Of a stretch of 39,148 nt of DNA, positions 31,648 to 39,069 are shown in pieces. The number at the start of each line of letters is the position of its first letter. The stretch's first letter is position 1. The stretch is from 66-474 sp035606235 (lineage in GTDB: Bacteria; Pseudomonadota; Gammaproteobacteria; Xanthomonadales; Rhodanobacteraceae). The stretch is taken from NCBI GenBank assembly GCA_035606235.1, contig DATNFU010000055.1:1-39148 (forward strand). Direction: 5' to 3'. Under the pieces are notes generated by a model. That model saw nothing but the letters and a program-made list of their open reading frames with translations. It was not told the DNA's origin and did not search any database. Position numbers and translations under genes: made by a program.

Positions 31648-32043
31648 TTAGGCCACGCGGCCGATCACTTCGCCGCCCAGACCCTTGGCGCGCGCTTGCG
31701 CGTCGGTCATCAGGCCGGAAGACGTGGACACTATCGAAATGCCCAGGCCGCCCATCACCTTGGGCAGGTCGTCCTTGCCGCGATACACGCGCAGGCCCGA
31801 ACGGCTGACGCGCTGGATGCGCTCGATCGCCGGCTTGCCGGCGAAATACTTCAGCCGGATCTCGAGCTCGGCCTTGTTGTCGGCTTCGGTCTTGCGCGCG
31901 TCCAGCACATAACCTTCGCTCTTCAGCAATTCGGCCAGCGCCAGCTTGATTTTCGATGCCGGCATGCTCACCGTCTGCTTGCCCATGGCCTGGGCATTGC
32001 GGATGCGGGTGAACATGTCGGCGATGGGATCAGTCATGCTCAT
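31648..32043 (-). CDS. rpsH: 30S ribosomal protein S8
   Basis: S8 binds 16S rRNA helix 21 and in E. coli represses the spc operon at the L5 start. The 131-residue protein starts MSMTDPIADMFTRIRNAQAM and ends GLMTDARARAKG-type (here LMTDAQARAKGLGGEVIGRV). Length is standard. I kept the first ATG because the MSM-DPIADM start is conserved. It is 134 bases after rpsN. Confidence 0.98.
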   Translation of the reverse strand: MSMTDPIADMFTRIRNAQAMGKQTVSMPASKIKLALAELLKSEGYVLDARKTEADNKAELEIRLKYFAGKPAIERIQRVSRSGLRVYRGKDDLPKVMGGLGISIVSTSSGLMTDAQARAKGLGGEVIGRVA

Positions 32044-32177
32044 GCTTTGTTACCTTCTTGAAGCATCGATATCCGAAACGGAATTCGGGATCACGGATTT
32101 GAGATCAGGGTTGGGAACCGTGGAATCACGAAACGTCTGCTCTCGACGAATCACGATGCCGGGCTTCCAGCCCCGGT

Positions 32178-32483
32178 TTACCAACTCGCCTTGCGCAGGC
32201 CGGGCACGTCGCCGCGCATGGTCGCTTCGCGCAGCTTCATGCGGCCGAGACCGAACTTGGCGTTCACCGAGTGCGGCGTGCCGGTCAGCGCGCAGCGGGT
32301 GCGTACGCGCGAGGGGCTGGCATCACGCGGCAGCTTCTGCAGCTTGGTCTGCGCTTCCATCTTCTCGTCGTAGCTCGCGGTCGCGCTGAGCACGACCTTC
32401 TTGAGCAACGCGCGCTTGGCGGCGTACTTCTTGACCAGCTTCATCCGCTTGATATCGCGGTTGACCATGGATGTCTTTGCCAT
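32178..32483 (-). CDS. rpsN: 30S ribosomal protein S14 (zinc-independent form)
   Basis: S14 sits in the 30S head. The 101-residue protein starts MAKTSMVNRDIKRMKLVKKY and ends LREATMRGDVPGLRKASW. It is the long form with a single cysteine (TRCALTG) and no CxxC pairs, hence not zinc-binding. It lies 20 bases after rplE. The gap to rpsH holds two hairpins, one of them a CCGGG...CCCGG stem close to the rpsN stop. Confidence 0.98.
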   Translation of the reverse strand: MAKTSMVNRDIKRMKLVKKYAAKRALLKKVVLSATASYDEKMEAQTKLQKLPRDASPSRVRTRCALTGTPHSVNAKFGLGRMKLREATMRGDVPGLRKASW

Positions 32484-32503
32484 TTCGGCGATTCTCTCTG
32501 TAA

Positions 32504-33049
32504 TCAGTTGCGGAACGGGAAGCGGAAGGCTTCCAGCAACGCCTTGGCTTCCTCGTCGGATTTGGCGGTGGTGGCGATGGAAATATCCATGCCGCGCATC
32601 GCGTCCACCTGATCGAAATCGATCTCCGGGAAGATGATCTGTTCCTTGACGCCCATGTTGTAGTTGCCACGGCCGTCGAATGCGCGGCCGGACACACCGC
32701 GAAAGTCGCGCACCCGCGGCAACGAAATGTTGATCAGGCGATCGAGGAACTCGTACATGCGGTTGCGACGCAGCGTCACCTTGCAGCCGATCGGCCAACC
32801 GTCGCGTATCTTGAAGGAAGCCACCGAGACGCGCGCCTTGGTGATCACCGGCTTCTGGCCGGCGATCTTGGCCATGTCGGCAGCGGCGTTCTCCAGCATC
32901 TTCTTGTTGGTGGCGGCCTCGCCCACGCCCATGTTGAGCGTGACCTTGGTGATGCGCGGCACCTGCATCACGTTGGCGTAACCGAAGCGCTGCATCAGCT
33001 TCGGCACCACCTCGTCGGAATAGAATTTCTGCAATCGCGTCGTCGTCAT
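32504..33049 (-). CDS. rplE: 50S ribosomal protein L5
   Basis: L5 binds 5S rRNA and contacts S13 across the subunit bridge. The 181-residue protein starts MTTTRLQKFYSDEVVPKLMQ and has VPRITKVTLNMGVGEA, RDFRGVSGRAFDGRGNYNMG and EQIIFPEIDFDQVDAMRGMD. Length is standard. GAGGACA precedes the ATG at 33049, ten bases after rplX. Confidence 0.98.
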   Translation of the reverse strand: MTTTRLQKFYSDEVVPKLMQRFGYANVMQVPRITKVTLNMGVGEAATNKKMLENAAADMAKIAGQKPVITKARVSVASFKIRDGWPIGCKVTLRRNRMYEFLDRLINISLPRVRDFRGVSGRAFDGRGNYNMGVKEQIIFPEIDFDQVDAMRGMDISIATTAKSDEEAKALLEAFRFPFRN

Positions 33050-33059
33050 GGTCTTGTCC

Positions 33060-33374
33060 TCACGCGTCCACGACTTCGCCGGAGGCACGGAACACGCGAA
33101 CCTTGCGCCCGTCGCCGAGCGTCTTGCGGCCCACGCGTTCACCCTTGCCGGAGGCGGAGTTGAACAGCATGACATTGGAGATGTGGATCGGCGCTTCGCG
33201 CTCGACGATGCCGCCCGGCTGATTGAGCTGCGGGTTCGGCTTGGTATGGCGCTTGACCAGGTTCAGGTTCTGCACGAACACATGGTCGGCCGTCACGCGC
33301 GTCACTTCGCCGCGCTGGCCCTTGTTCTTGCCGGTGGTGACGACCACCTGGTCGCCCTTGCGTATGCGATTCAT
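33060..33374 (-). CDS. rplX: 50S ribosomal protein L24
   Basis: L24 starts 50S assembly at the 5' end of 23S rRNA. The 104-residue protein starts MNRIRKGDQVVVTTGKNKGQ, the KOW motif, and has KRHTKPNPQLNQPGGIVERE. Length is standard. AAGGAA precedes the ATG at 33374, ten bases after rplN. Confidence 0.98.
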   Translation of the reverse strand: MNRIRKGDQVVVTTGKNKGQRGEVTRVTADHVFVQNLNLVKRHTKPNPQLNQPGGIVEREAPIHISNVMLFNSASGKGERVGRKTLGDGRKVRVFRASGEVVDA

Positions 33375-33384
33375 ATCGAATTCC

Positions 33385-33753
33385 TTACAGCACTTCCGGA
33401 GCCAGCGAAACGATCTTCATGAAGCGCTCGCTGCGCAGCTCGCGCGTGACCGGCCCGAAAATGCGGGTGCCGATCGGCTCGAGCTTGTTGTTGAGCAGCA
33501 CGGCCGCGTTGCCGTCGAAACGGATCAGCGAACCATCGGCGCGACGCACGCCCTTGGCGGTACGGACCACCACCGCGTTGTAGACCTCGCCTTTCTTGAC
33601 CTTGCCGCGCGGGATCGCGTCGCGCACCGAAACCTTGATGACATCGCCGATGCTGGCGTAACGGCGATGCGAGCCGCCCAGCACCTTGATGCACATCAGT
33701 TCCTTCGCGCCGCTGTTGTCGGCCGCGGCCAACGTGGATTGCATCTGGATCAT
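33385..33753 (-). CDS. rplN: 50S ribosomal protein L14
   Basis: L14 forms an inter-subunit bridge and is the target of RsfS silencing factor. The 122-residue protein starts MIQMQSTLAAADNSGAKELM and has CIKVLGGSHRRYASIGDVIK and ends GPVTRELR...KIVSLAPEVL. Length is standard. GAGGAG lies ten bases before the ATG at 33753. It is the first gene of the spc operon in E. coli terms; here it directly follows rpsQ with 13 bases. Confidence 0.98.
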   Translation of the reverse strand: MIQMQSTLAAADNSGAKELMCIKVLGGSHRRYASIGDVIKVSVRDAIPRGKVKKGEVYNAVVVRTAKGVRRADGSLIRFDGNAAVLLNNKLEPIGTRIFGPVTRELRSERFMKIVSLAPEVL

Positions 33754-33766
33754 GCTCGCGATCTCC

Positions 33767-34027
33767 TCACTCGGCCGCGCGCGCGACGATTTCGACCACG
33801 CGATGATGCTTGGTCTTGGACAACGGGCGGCACTCGGCCACACGCACCAGATCGCCTTCGCGCGCACCGGTTTCATCATGCGCGTGCAGCTTGGTCGAAC
33901 GGCGCAGCAGCTTGCCATACAGGCCGTGCTGCTCCTGGCGTTCGATCAGCACGGTGACCGTCTTCTCCATCTTGTTGCTCAGCACGCGGCCTTCCAGCGT
34001 GCGTGAGGTTTTCTTTTCGTCATTCAT
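33767..34027 (-). CDS. rpsQ: 30S ribosomal protein S17
   Basis: S17 binds the 16S rRNA 5' domain. The 86-residue OB-fold protein starts MNDEKKTSRTLEGRVLSNKM and has EKTVTVLIERQEQHGLYGKL and GDLVRVAECRPLSKTKHHRV. Length is standard. The ATG lies three bases after the rpmC stop, so translation is probably coupled. Confidence 0.98.
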   Translation of the reverse strand: MNDEKKTSRTLEGRVLSNKMEKTVTVLIERQEQHGLYGKLLRRSTKLHAHDETGAREGDLVRVAECRPLSKTKHHRVVEIVARAAE

Positions 34028-34030
34028 CGG

Positions 34031-34225
34031 TCAGTCCTGATCACTTCTGCTCGTGAGCACCGTCTTGGCGCGCGCGATCTCGCGGCGCACACGCTTGAAC
34101 TGGTGCGTCTGCGTGTTGTTGCCCTGCGCTTTCTGCATGCGCAGGCTGAACTGTTCGCGGCGCAATTCTACGATGTGCTCGCCGAGCTGCTTGGCGGACT
34201 TGCCGCGCATTTCGTTGGTATCCAT
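34031..34225 (-). CDS. rpmC: 50S ribosomal protein L29
   Basis: L29 lies at the exit tunnel and helps trigger factor and SRP binding. The 64-residue helical protein has MRGKSAKQLGEHIVELRREQ and FSLRMQKAQGNNTQTHQFKR. The ATG at 34225 overlaps the rplP stop as TGATG, showing translational coupling; the GTG one codon upstream is less likely. Confidence 0.97.
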   Translation of the reverse strand: MDTNEMRGKSAKQLGEHIVELRREQFSLRMQKAQGNNTQTHQFKRVRREIARAKTVLTSRSDQD

Positions 34226-34638
34226 CACAGCACCGCCCTGGTCGCGAATTGGGTCTGCACCGACAGCTTGGCCGCGGCCAGGCGGAACGCCTCGCGCGCT
34301 TCGGCCTCGGTCACGCCCTCGATTTCATAAAGCATGCGGCCCGGCTGCACCGGCGCCACCCAGAATTCCACGTTGCCCTTGCCCGCGCCCATGCGCACTT
34401 CGATCGGCTTCTTGGTGATCGGCTTGTCCGGGAACACGCGGATCCACAGCTTGCCGCCGCGCTTGACGTAGCGCGTGATGCAACGACGCGCAGCCTCGAT
34501 CTGACGCGAGGTCAGCTGGCCATGCGTGGTCGCCTTCAGGCCGTATTCGCCGAAGCTGACCAGATTGCCATTGAAGCTCAAGCCGTCGTTGCGGCCCTTG
34601 AACTGCTTGCGGAACTTGGTGCGTTTTGGTTGCAGCAT
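34225..34638 (-). CDS. rplP: 50S ribosomal protein L16
   Basis: L16 lies near the peptidyl transferase centre and the A-site tRNA. The 137-residue protein starts MLQPKRTKFRKQFKGRNDGL and has FGEYGLKATTHGQLTSRQIE and AKGNVEFWVAPVQPGRMLYE-type sequence (here GAGKGNVEFWVAPVQPGRML). Length is standard. The gap to rpsC holds the complete two-hairpin element copy A. Confidence 0.98.
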   Translation of the reverse strand: MLQPKRTKFRKQFKGRNDGLSFNGNLVSFGEYGLKATTHGQLTSRQIEAARRCITRYVKRGGKLWIRVFPDKPITKKPIEVRMGAGKGNVEFWVAPVQPGRMLYEIEGVTEAEAREAFRLAAAKLSVQTQFATRAVL

Positions 34639-34655
34639 GTCAGTTCTCTCTTTTT

Positions 34656-34701
34656 GCGATCGTCCTGATCGCGAAGATCAAAAAGCGGTCATCCTGACCG
34701 C
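34656..34701 (-). repeat. Two-hairpin intergenic element, copy A (rpsC-rplP gap)
   Basis: GCGATC (34656-34661), loop GTCCT, GATCGC (34667-34672), linker GAAGATCAAAAA, then GCGGTCA (34685-34691), loop TCC, TGACCGC (34695-34701). In the transcript the GGTCA stem comes first and is followed directly by TTTTTGATC, so it looks like a short intrinsic terminator or attenuator just after rpsC. The GATC stem ends 17 bases before the rplP start. Confidence 0.7.
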
Positions 34702-34706
34702 ACGCT

Positions 34707-35474
34707 TCAATTTTTTCCGGCGCGTTCACGGCGATCGCCGCGCGGTGCGCGCTCGCGACGCGGTTCATCGTCGCGGTTGCCACGTTCGCGACGCGGCGGC
34801 GCGTTGTCGTTGCGTTCGTCTTCCTTCACCTGGCCGACGCTGGCGAAGTCGAAGATCTCGCCCTTGTAGATCCACACCTTGACGCCGATCACGCCATAGG
34901 TGGTGCGCGCCTCGGCAAAGCCGTAGTCGATGTCGGCACGCAGCGTGTGCAGCGGCACGCGGCCTTCGCGATACCACTCCGAACGCGCGATCTCGGCACC
35001 GTTCAAGCGGCCGCCGACATTGACCTTGATGCCCAAGGCACCCAGGCGCATCGCGTTCTGCACGCTGCGCTTCATCGCGCGGCGGAACATGATGCGGCGC
35101 TCGAGCTGCTGGGCGATGCTCTCGGCTACCAGCTGCGCGTCGATTTCAGGCTTGCGCACTTCATTGACATTGATGTGCGCGGGCACACCCATGATCTTGG
35201 ACACATCGTTGCGCAGCTTCTCGATGTCCTCGCCCTTCTTGCCGATCACCACGCCCGGACGCGCCGTGTGGATGGTGATGCGTGCATTCTTGGCCGGGCG
35301 TTCGATCTGGATCCTGGATACGCCGGCTTGCGCGAGCTTCTGCTTCAACAGCTCGCGCACCTTAAGGTCCGCGACCAGATACTGCGCGAATTCGCGCTTG
35401 CCTGCGTACCACTTGGAGTTCCAGTCCTTGGAAATGCCGAGGCGGATGCCGATTGGATTGACTTTGTGACCCAT
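34707..35474 (-). CDS. rpsC: 30S ribosomal protein S3 with charged C-terminal tail
   Basis: S3 lies at the mRNA entry and has helicase-like activity. The 255-residue protein starts MGHKVNPIGIRLGISKDWNS and has the KH domain (RPGVVIGKKGEDIEKLRNDV) and the C-terminal S3 domain (RVPLHTLRADIDYGFAEART). After the core it carries a tail of about 40 Arg-, Asp- and Glu-rich residues (PRRERGNRDDEPRRERAPRG), so it is longer than E. coli S3 (233). GGAAG precedes the ATG at 35474, four bases after rplV. Confidence 0.97.
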   Translation of the reverse strand: MGHKVNPIGIRLGISKDWNSKWYAGKREFAQYLVADLKVRELLKQKLAQAGVSRIQIERPAKNARITIHTARPGVVIGKKGEDIEKLRNDVSKIMGVPAHINVNEVRKPEIDAQLVAESIAQQLERRIMFRRAMKRSVQNAMRLGALGIKVNVGGRLNGAEIARSEWYREGRVPLHTLRADIDYGFAEARTTYGVIGVKVWIYKGEIFDFASVGQVKEDERNDNAPPRRERGNRDDEPRRERAPRGDRRERAGKN

Positions 35475-35478
35475 GATT

Positions 35479-35817
35479 TTAGCTTCCGACCACAACGGTG
35501 ATATGCGCGGTGCGCTTCAGGATGCGGGCGCCGCGGCCCTTGGCGCGGGCGCGCATGCGCTTCATCATCGCGCCCTCGTCAACAAAAATGCGCGCCACTT
35601 TGAGTTCATCCACGTCGGCGCCCAGGTTGTTCTCCGCATTGGCAACCGCCGACAACAAAACCTTGCGCACCAGATGCGCGGCCTTCTTGTTGGTGTGCTG
35701 GAGCACCGCGCTGGCGTTGCCAACCGGCATGCCGCGCACCAGGTCTGCTACCAGGCGCGCCTTCTGCGCCGAAATCTTGGCGCCGCGCAGGATGGCTTTT
35801 GCTTCTGTCGTGTTCAT
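35479..35817 (-). CDS. rplV: 50S ribosomal protein L22
   Basis: L22 lines the exit tunnel with its beta-hairpin. The 112-residue protein starts MNTTEAKAILRGAKISAQKA and has RLVADLVRGMPVGNA, VANAENNLGADVDELKVARI and the tip-of-hairpin region MKRMRARAKGRGARILKRTA. An in-frame ATG at 35829 overlaps the rpsS stop (TAATG) and would add MDSA; coupling from rpsS is possible with either start. Confidence 0.97.
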   Translation of the reverse strand: MNTTEAKAILRGAKISAQKARLVADLVRGMPVGNASAVLQHTNKKAAHLVRKVLLSAVANAENNLGADVDELKVARIFVDEGAMMKRMRARAKGRGARILKRTAHITVVVGS

Positions 35818-35828
35818 GGCGCTATCCA

Positions 35829-36149
35829 TTACTTGGCGGCCGGCGCGGCAGGGGCCGCCGCGGATTTGCCGGCGGGCGCCGCTGCCTTCTTGTCGCCGGT
35901 ATGGCCCTTGAAGGTGCGGGTGATCGCGAATTCGCCGAGCTTGTGCCCGACCATGTTTTCGTTGACGAGCACCGGCACGTGCTGACGCCCGTTGTGCACG
36001 GCCAGCGTCAACCCGACCATTTCCGGCAGGATCATCGAGCGGCGCGACCAGGTCTTGATCGGACGCTTGCTGTTGGACGCGCTGGCCGCTTCCACCTTCT
36101 TCAGAAGATGCAGATCGACGAACGGGCCTTTCTTCAATGAGCGTGGCAT
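35829..36149 (-). CDS. rpsS: 30S ribosomal protein S19 with Ala/Pro-rich tail
   Basis: S19 lies in the 30S head and contacts S13 and the A-site finger. The core starts MPRSLKKGPFVDLHLLKKVE and has KTWSRRSMILPEMVGLTLAV and LGEFAITRTFKGHTGDKK. At 106 residues it is longer than the usual ~90 because of a C-terminal Ala/Pro/Lys tail (AAAPAGKSAAAPAAPAAK). It lies 12 bases after rplB. Confidence 0.97.
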   Translation of the reverse strand: MPRSLKKGPFVDLHLLKKVEAASASNSKRPIKTWSRRSMILPEMVGLTLAVHNGRQHVPVLVNENMVGHKLGEFAITRTFKGHTGDKKAAAPAGKSAAAPAAPAAK

Positions 36150-36161
36150 ATATTTGAGCCT

Positions 36162-36983
36162 TTACTTGCGGCGACGCACGATGAATTTCTGCGTACGCTT
36201 GTTGTTGCGCGTCTTGTAGCCCTTGGTCGGCGTGCCCCATGGGCTGACCGGATGCCGGCCGCCGGAGGTGCGGCCTTCGCCGCCGCCGTGCGGATGGTCC
36301 ACCGGATTCATGACAACACCGCGCACCGTCGGGCGGATGCCCTTCCAGCGTTTGGCGCCGGCCTTGCCGAGCTTGCGCAGGTTGTGTTCCGAATTGCCGA
36401 CCTCGCCAATGGTGGCGTGGCACTCGACCGCGACGCGCCGGGTTTCGCCAGAACGCAACCGCAGCGTGGCATAACCGGATTCACGCGCGACCAACTGCGC
36501 CGAAGCGCCCGCGCTGCGCGCAAGTTGCGCGCCCTTGCCGGGCCGCATCTCGATGCAATGCACGGTGGTGCCGATCGGAACATTGCGCAGCGGCATGGCA
36601 TTGCCGGCCTTGATCGGCGCATCGCGACCGGCGATCAACTGGTCACCCACCTGCACGCCCTTGGGCGCGATGATGTAGCGACGCTCGCCATCGACATAAA
36701 GCAGCAACGCGATATGCGCGGTGCGGTTGGGATCATATTCCACGCGCTCGACGCGACAGGCAATGCCGAGCTTGTCGCGCTTGAAATCGATGATCCGGTA
36801 ATGCTGCTTGTGACCACCGCCACGGTGACGAACGGTGATGCGACCGTAATGATTGCGACCGCCGGTCTTGGACTGCGCTTCGGTAAGCGCCGCGTAAGGC
36901 GCACCCTTGTGCAGGCCGGGCGTGGCGACGCGCACCATGCCACGGCGTCCGGGTGAAGTCGGGTTGGGAGTGATGAGTGCCAT
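36162..36983 (-). CDS. rplB: 50S ribosomal protein L2
   Basis: L2 is needed for subunit joining and peptidyl transfer. The 273-residue protein starts MALITPNPTSPGRRGMVRVA and has the RNA-binding domain, NHYGRITVRHRGGGHKQHYR, and the C-terminal GVVMNPVDHPHGGGEGRTSG with the histidine linked to peptidyl transferase function. Length is standard. GAGGCG precedes the ATG at 36983, 11 bases after rplW. Confidence 0.98.
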   Translation of the reverse strand: MALITPNPTSPGRRGMVRVATPGLHKGAPYAALTEAQSKTGGRNHYGRITVRHRGGGHKQHYRIIDFKRDKLGIACRVERVEYDPNRTAHIALLLYVDGERRYIIAPKGVQVGDQLIAGRDAPIKAGNAMPLRNVPIGTTVHCIEMRPGKGAQLARSAGASAQLVARESGYATLRLRSGETRRVAVECHATIGEVGNSEHNLRKLGKAGAKRWKGIRPTVRGVVMNPVDHPHGGGEGRTSGGRHPVSPWGTPTKGYKTRNNKRTQKFIVRRRK

Positions 36984-36994
36984 GTCTTTTCGCC

Positions 36995-37303
36995 TCAGGC
37001 CTTCGCTGCTACGTCGATGCTCTGGCCTTCGGCCAGACGCACATACGCCTTGCGCACGTCGGCCTTGCGGCCGGCGCGGAAGCGGAACAGCTTCAGCTTG
37101 CCCTTGATGTTGGCCATATTGACCGACAACACGCTGACATCGAACAACTGTTCGACCGCAGCCTTGACGTCGGACTTGGTGGCGCTCGGCGCCACCTCGA
37201 AAACGTACTGGTTATGCTCGGCAAGTTTGGCGCTCTTCTCGGAGATACGCGGTGCCCGCAAGACGGACAATACGCGCTCATTGAGAGCAGATTCGTTGCT
37301 CAT
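36995..37303 (-). CDS. rplW: 50S ribosomal protein L23
   Basis: L23 is the trigger factor and SRP docking protein at the tunnel exit. The 102-residue protein has VLRAPRISEKSAKLAEHNQY, VFEVAPSATKSDVKAAVEQL and a basic loop with KLKLFRFRAGRKADVRKAYV. The ATG at 37303 overlaps the rplD stop (ATGA), with GGAG upstream, which shows translational coupling. Confidence 0.98.
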   Translation of the reverse strand: MSNESALNERVLSVLRAPRISEKSAKLAEHNQYVFEVAPSATKSDVKAAVEQLFDVSVLSVNMANIKGKLKLFRFRAGRKADVRKAYVRLAEGQSIDVAAKA

Positions 37304-37908
37304 GCCAGCCACTCCTCGATCTTCTTCACCGCATCGACCGTCATCACCACGTGGTCCGCGCCGACCAGCGCCACCGGATTCATCCCGTTGACGTCCACCA
37401 CGTCGATGACCTTGTGGTTGTTGCGCGCGGCCAGATACAGCTTCTCGTCCACTTCACCGGCGACGATCAGGGTGCGGCCGTTCATCAGTTCCAGCTCATT
37501 GAGCTTGCCGATCAACGCAGTAGTCTTGGGTGCATCCACGCCGAACTGCGGCACGATCTTCAGGCGGCCCTGCCGATTCAATTCGGAAAGAATCGAACAC
37601 AGCGCACCGCGATACATCTTGCGATTCACTTTCTGCGCGAAGTCGCGCGGCTCGGCCGCGAACGCGCGCGAACCGCCCACGAAGATAGGAGCGCGGTAAT
37701 CGCCGTGGCGCGCACCGCCGCCCTTCTGCTTCTTGAATTTCTTGGTGGTGCCCGATACTTCGCTGTGGTTCAACTGCGCCTTGGTGCCGGCGCGACCCGC
37801 GTTGCGATACGCGGTAACCACCTGGTGCACCAGATCGCGCTTGAAGGCACCGCCGAACACGCCTTCGGAGACGTTGAGCGACGCTGCGCCGATCACATTG
37901 AGTTCCAT
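37300..37908 (-). CDS. rplD: 50S ribosomal protein L4
   Basis: L4 lines the exit tunnel and in E. coli represses the S10 operon. The 202-residue protein starts MELNVIGAASLNVSEGVFGG and has the extended loop TKKFKKQKGGGARHGDYRAP and the conserved C-terminal domain (NGRTLIVAGEVDEKLYLAAR). Length is standard. GAGGAAC precedes the ATG at 37908. Whether it autoregulates here is unknown. Confidence 0.98.
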   Translation of the reverse strand: MELNVIGAASLNVSEGVFGGAFKRDLVHQVVTAYRNAGRAGTKAQLNHSEVSGTTKKFKKQKGGGARHGDYRAPIFVGGSRAFAAEPRDFAQKVNRKMYRGALCSILSELNRQGRLKIVPQFGVDAPKTTALIGKLNELELMNGRTLIVAGEVDEKLYLAARNNHKVIDVVDVNGMNPVALVGADHVVMTVDAVKKIEEWLA

Positions 37909-37919
37909 CGTTTCGTTCC

Positions 37920-38561
37920 TCAAGCCTTGACCGCGGGACGCACGATCACGTCGCCGCCGGTCGCGCCCGGCACCGCGCCCTTGATCGCGATCAGATGACG
38001 CTCGGCGTCGATCTGCATCACTTCCAGGTTCATCGCCGAACGGTTGACGCTACCCATATGGCCGGCCATCTTCTTGCCCGGGAACACGCGGCCCGGCGTC
38101 TGACGCTGGCCGATCGACCCCGGCGCACGATGCGACAGCGAATTGCCGTGCGTCGCGTCGCCCATGGTGAAGTTCCAGCGCTTGATCGTGCCCTGGAAGC
38201 CCTTGCCCTTGGTCACGCCGGCGACATCCACCATCTGCCCGACCTTGAACACATCATCGGCCTTGATCTCGGCGCCGACTTCGTACTTGCCGGCATCCGC
38301 GTCCGTCAGGCGGAATTCCCACAGGCCGCGACCCGGCTCGACCTTGGCCTTGGCAAAATGGCCCTTCGCCGGCTTGGTCAGCAGCGACGCGCGCCGCGTG
38401 CCGATGGTGACCTGCACCGCGGCATAGCCGTCGGTGTCGGCGGCCTTCACCTGGGTCACCCGATTCGGCGTCGCCTCGATCAGCGTCACCGGCACCGAGC
38501 GGCCGTCTTCGGTGAAGATGCGGCTCATGCCGCATTTTTTTCCAACCAGTCCGATTGTCAT
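37920..38561 (-). CDS. rplC: 50S ribosomal protein L3
   Basis: L3 is an early-assembling 50S protein near the peptidyl transferase centre. The 213-residue protein starts MTIGLVGKKCGMSRIFTEDG and has FQGTIKRWNFTMGDATHGNS and LSHRAPGSIGQRQTPGRVFP, which includes the conserved Gln that is methylated in E. coli. Length is standard. The start at 38561 is fixed by the conserved N-terminus. Confidence 0.98.
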   Translation of the reverse strand: MTIGLVGKKCGMSRIFTEDGRSVPVTLIEATPNRVTQVKAADTDGYAAVQVTIGTRRASLLTKPAKGHFAKAKVEPGRGLWEFRLTDADAGKYEVGAEIKADDVFKVGQMVDVAGVTKGKGFQGTIKRWNFTMGDATHGNSLSHRAPGSIGQRQTPGRVFPGKKMAGHMGSVNRSAMNLEVMQIDAERHLIAIKGAVPGATGGDVIVRPAVKA

Positions 38562-38592
38562 GTTCTTGTCTCTTCTTTTCCCGTGCGCCGGC

Positions 38593-38904
38593 TCAGCCCA
38601 GCTTGATCTGGACATCGACACCGGCGGCGAGGTCGAGCTTCATCAGCGCGTCCACCGTCTTGTCGTTCGGATCAACGATGTCGAGCACGCGTTTGTGCGT
38701 GCGCGTCTCGTACTGGTCGCGCGCATCCTTGTCCACGTGCGGCGAAACCAGGATGGTGTAACGCTCGATCTTGGTCGGCAGCGGAATCGGACCGCGCACT
38801 TGCGCGCCGGTACGCTTGGCCGTCTCCACGATCTCGCTCGCCGAGCGGTCGATCAGGCGGTGGTCGTAGGCCTTCAGCCTGATGCGGATGTTCTGGTTTG
38901 CCAT
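38593..38904 (-). CDS. rpsJ: 30S ribosomal protein S10
   Basis: S10 lies in the 30S head and also acts as NusE in transcription antitermination. The 103-residue protein starts MANQNIRIRLKAYDHRLIDR and has VRGPIPLPTKIERYTILVSP and RTHKRVLDIVDPNDKTVDAL. Length is standard. It is the first gene of the S10 operon, 171 bases after tuf, with two inverted repeats and a heptamer array in that gap. Confidence 0.98.
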   Translation of the reverse strand: MANQNIRIRLKAYDHRLIDRSASEIVETAKRTGAQVRGPIPLPTKIERYTILVSPHVDKDARDQYETRTHKRVLDIVDPNDKTVDALMKLDLAAGVDVQIKLG

Positions 38905-38929
38905 GTTGGTTTGCTCACTAAAAGAACGT

Positions 38930-38971
38930 TGTCAGCTTTCGCTGTCTGCTTTTCGCTTGTCAGCTTTCCCG
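38930..38971. repeat. Degenerate heptamer/14-mer array upstream of rpsJ
   Basis: Three 14-mers follow each other: TGTCAGCTTTCGCT, GTCTGCTTTTCGCT and TGTCAGCTTTCCCG. Each is two heptamers of the form found in the other arrays. The array lies 26 bases upstream of the rpsJ start codon, inside the S10 operon leader. Confidence 0.55.
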
Positions 38972-38977
38972 GCGTTA

Positions 38978-39000
38978 TGCGACCGGCAGCTTTGGTCGCA
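38978..39000 (-). promoter_or_regulatory. Hairpin in the tuf-rpsJ gap
   Basis: TGCGACC (38978-38984) pairs with GGTCGCA (38994-39000) over a 9-base loop. It lies about 75 bases before rpsJ. It could be part of an S10 leader, but I could not match it to the known L4-responsive leader. Confidence 0.4.
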
Positions 39001-39016
39001 TGAACGGCGGGAGTTA

Positions 39017-39069
39017 TTGCTGCGCCATGACACGGTTCCGGAAGATTCCAGACGCGGACCGCGCAGCAA
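39017..39069 (-). promoter_or_regulatory. Inverted repeat after tuf
   Basis: TTGCTGCGC (39017-39025) and GCGCAGCAA (39061-39069) are a perfect 9-bp inverted pair around 35 bases that contain TTCCGGAA and GGAAGATTCC palindromes. It starts six bases after the tuf stop codon in the transcript. No T-run follows, so it is not a standard terminator. Confidence 0.45.

Noticed and set aside
27750..32176. Shared CCGGGCTTCCAGCC hairpins after secY and rpsN as a separate repeat family
   Set aside because: Only two copies are seen and each can be explained as a short GC-rich terminator-like stem, so I did not claim a family.
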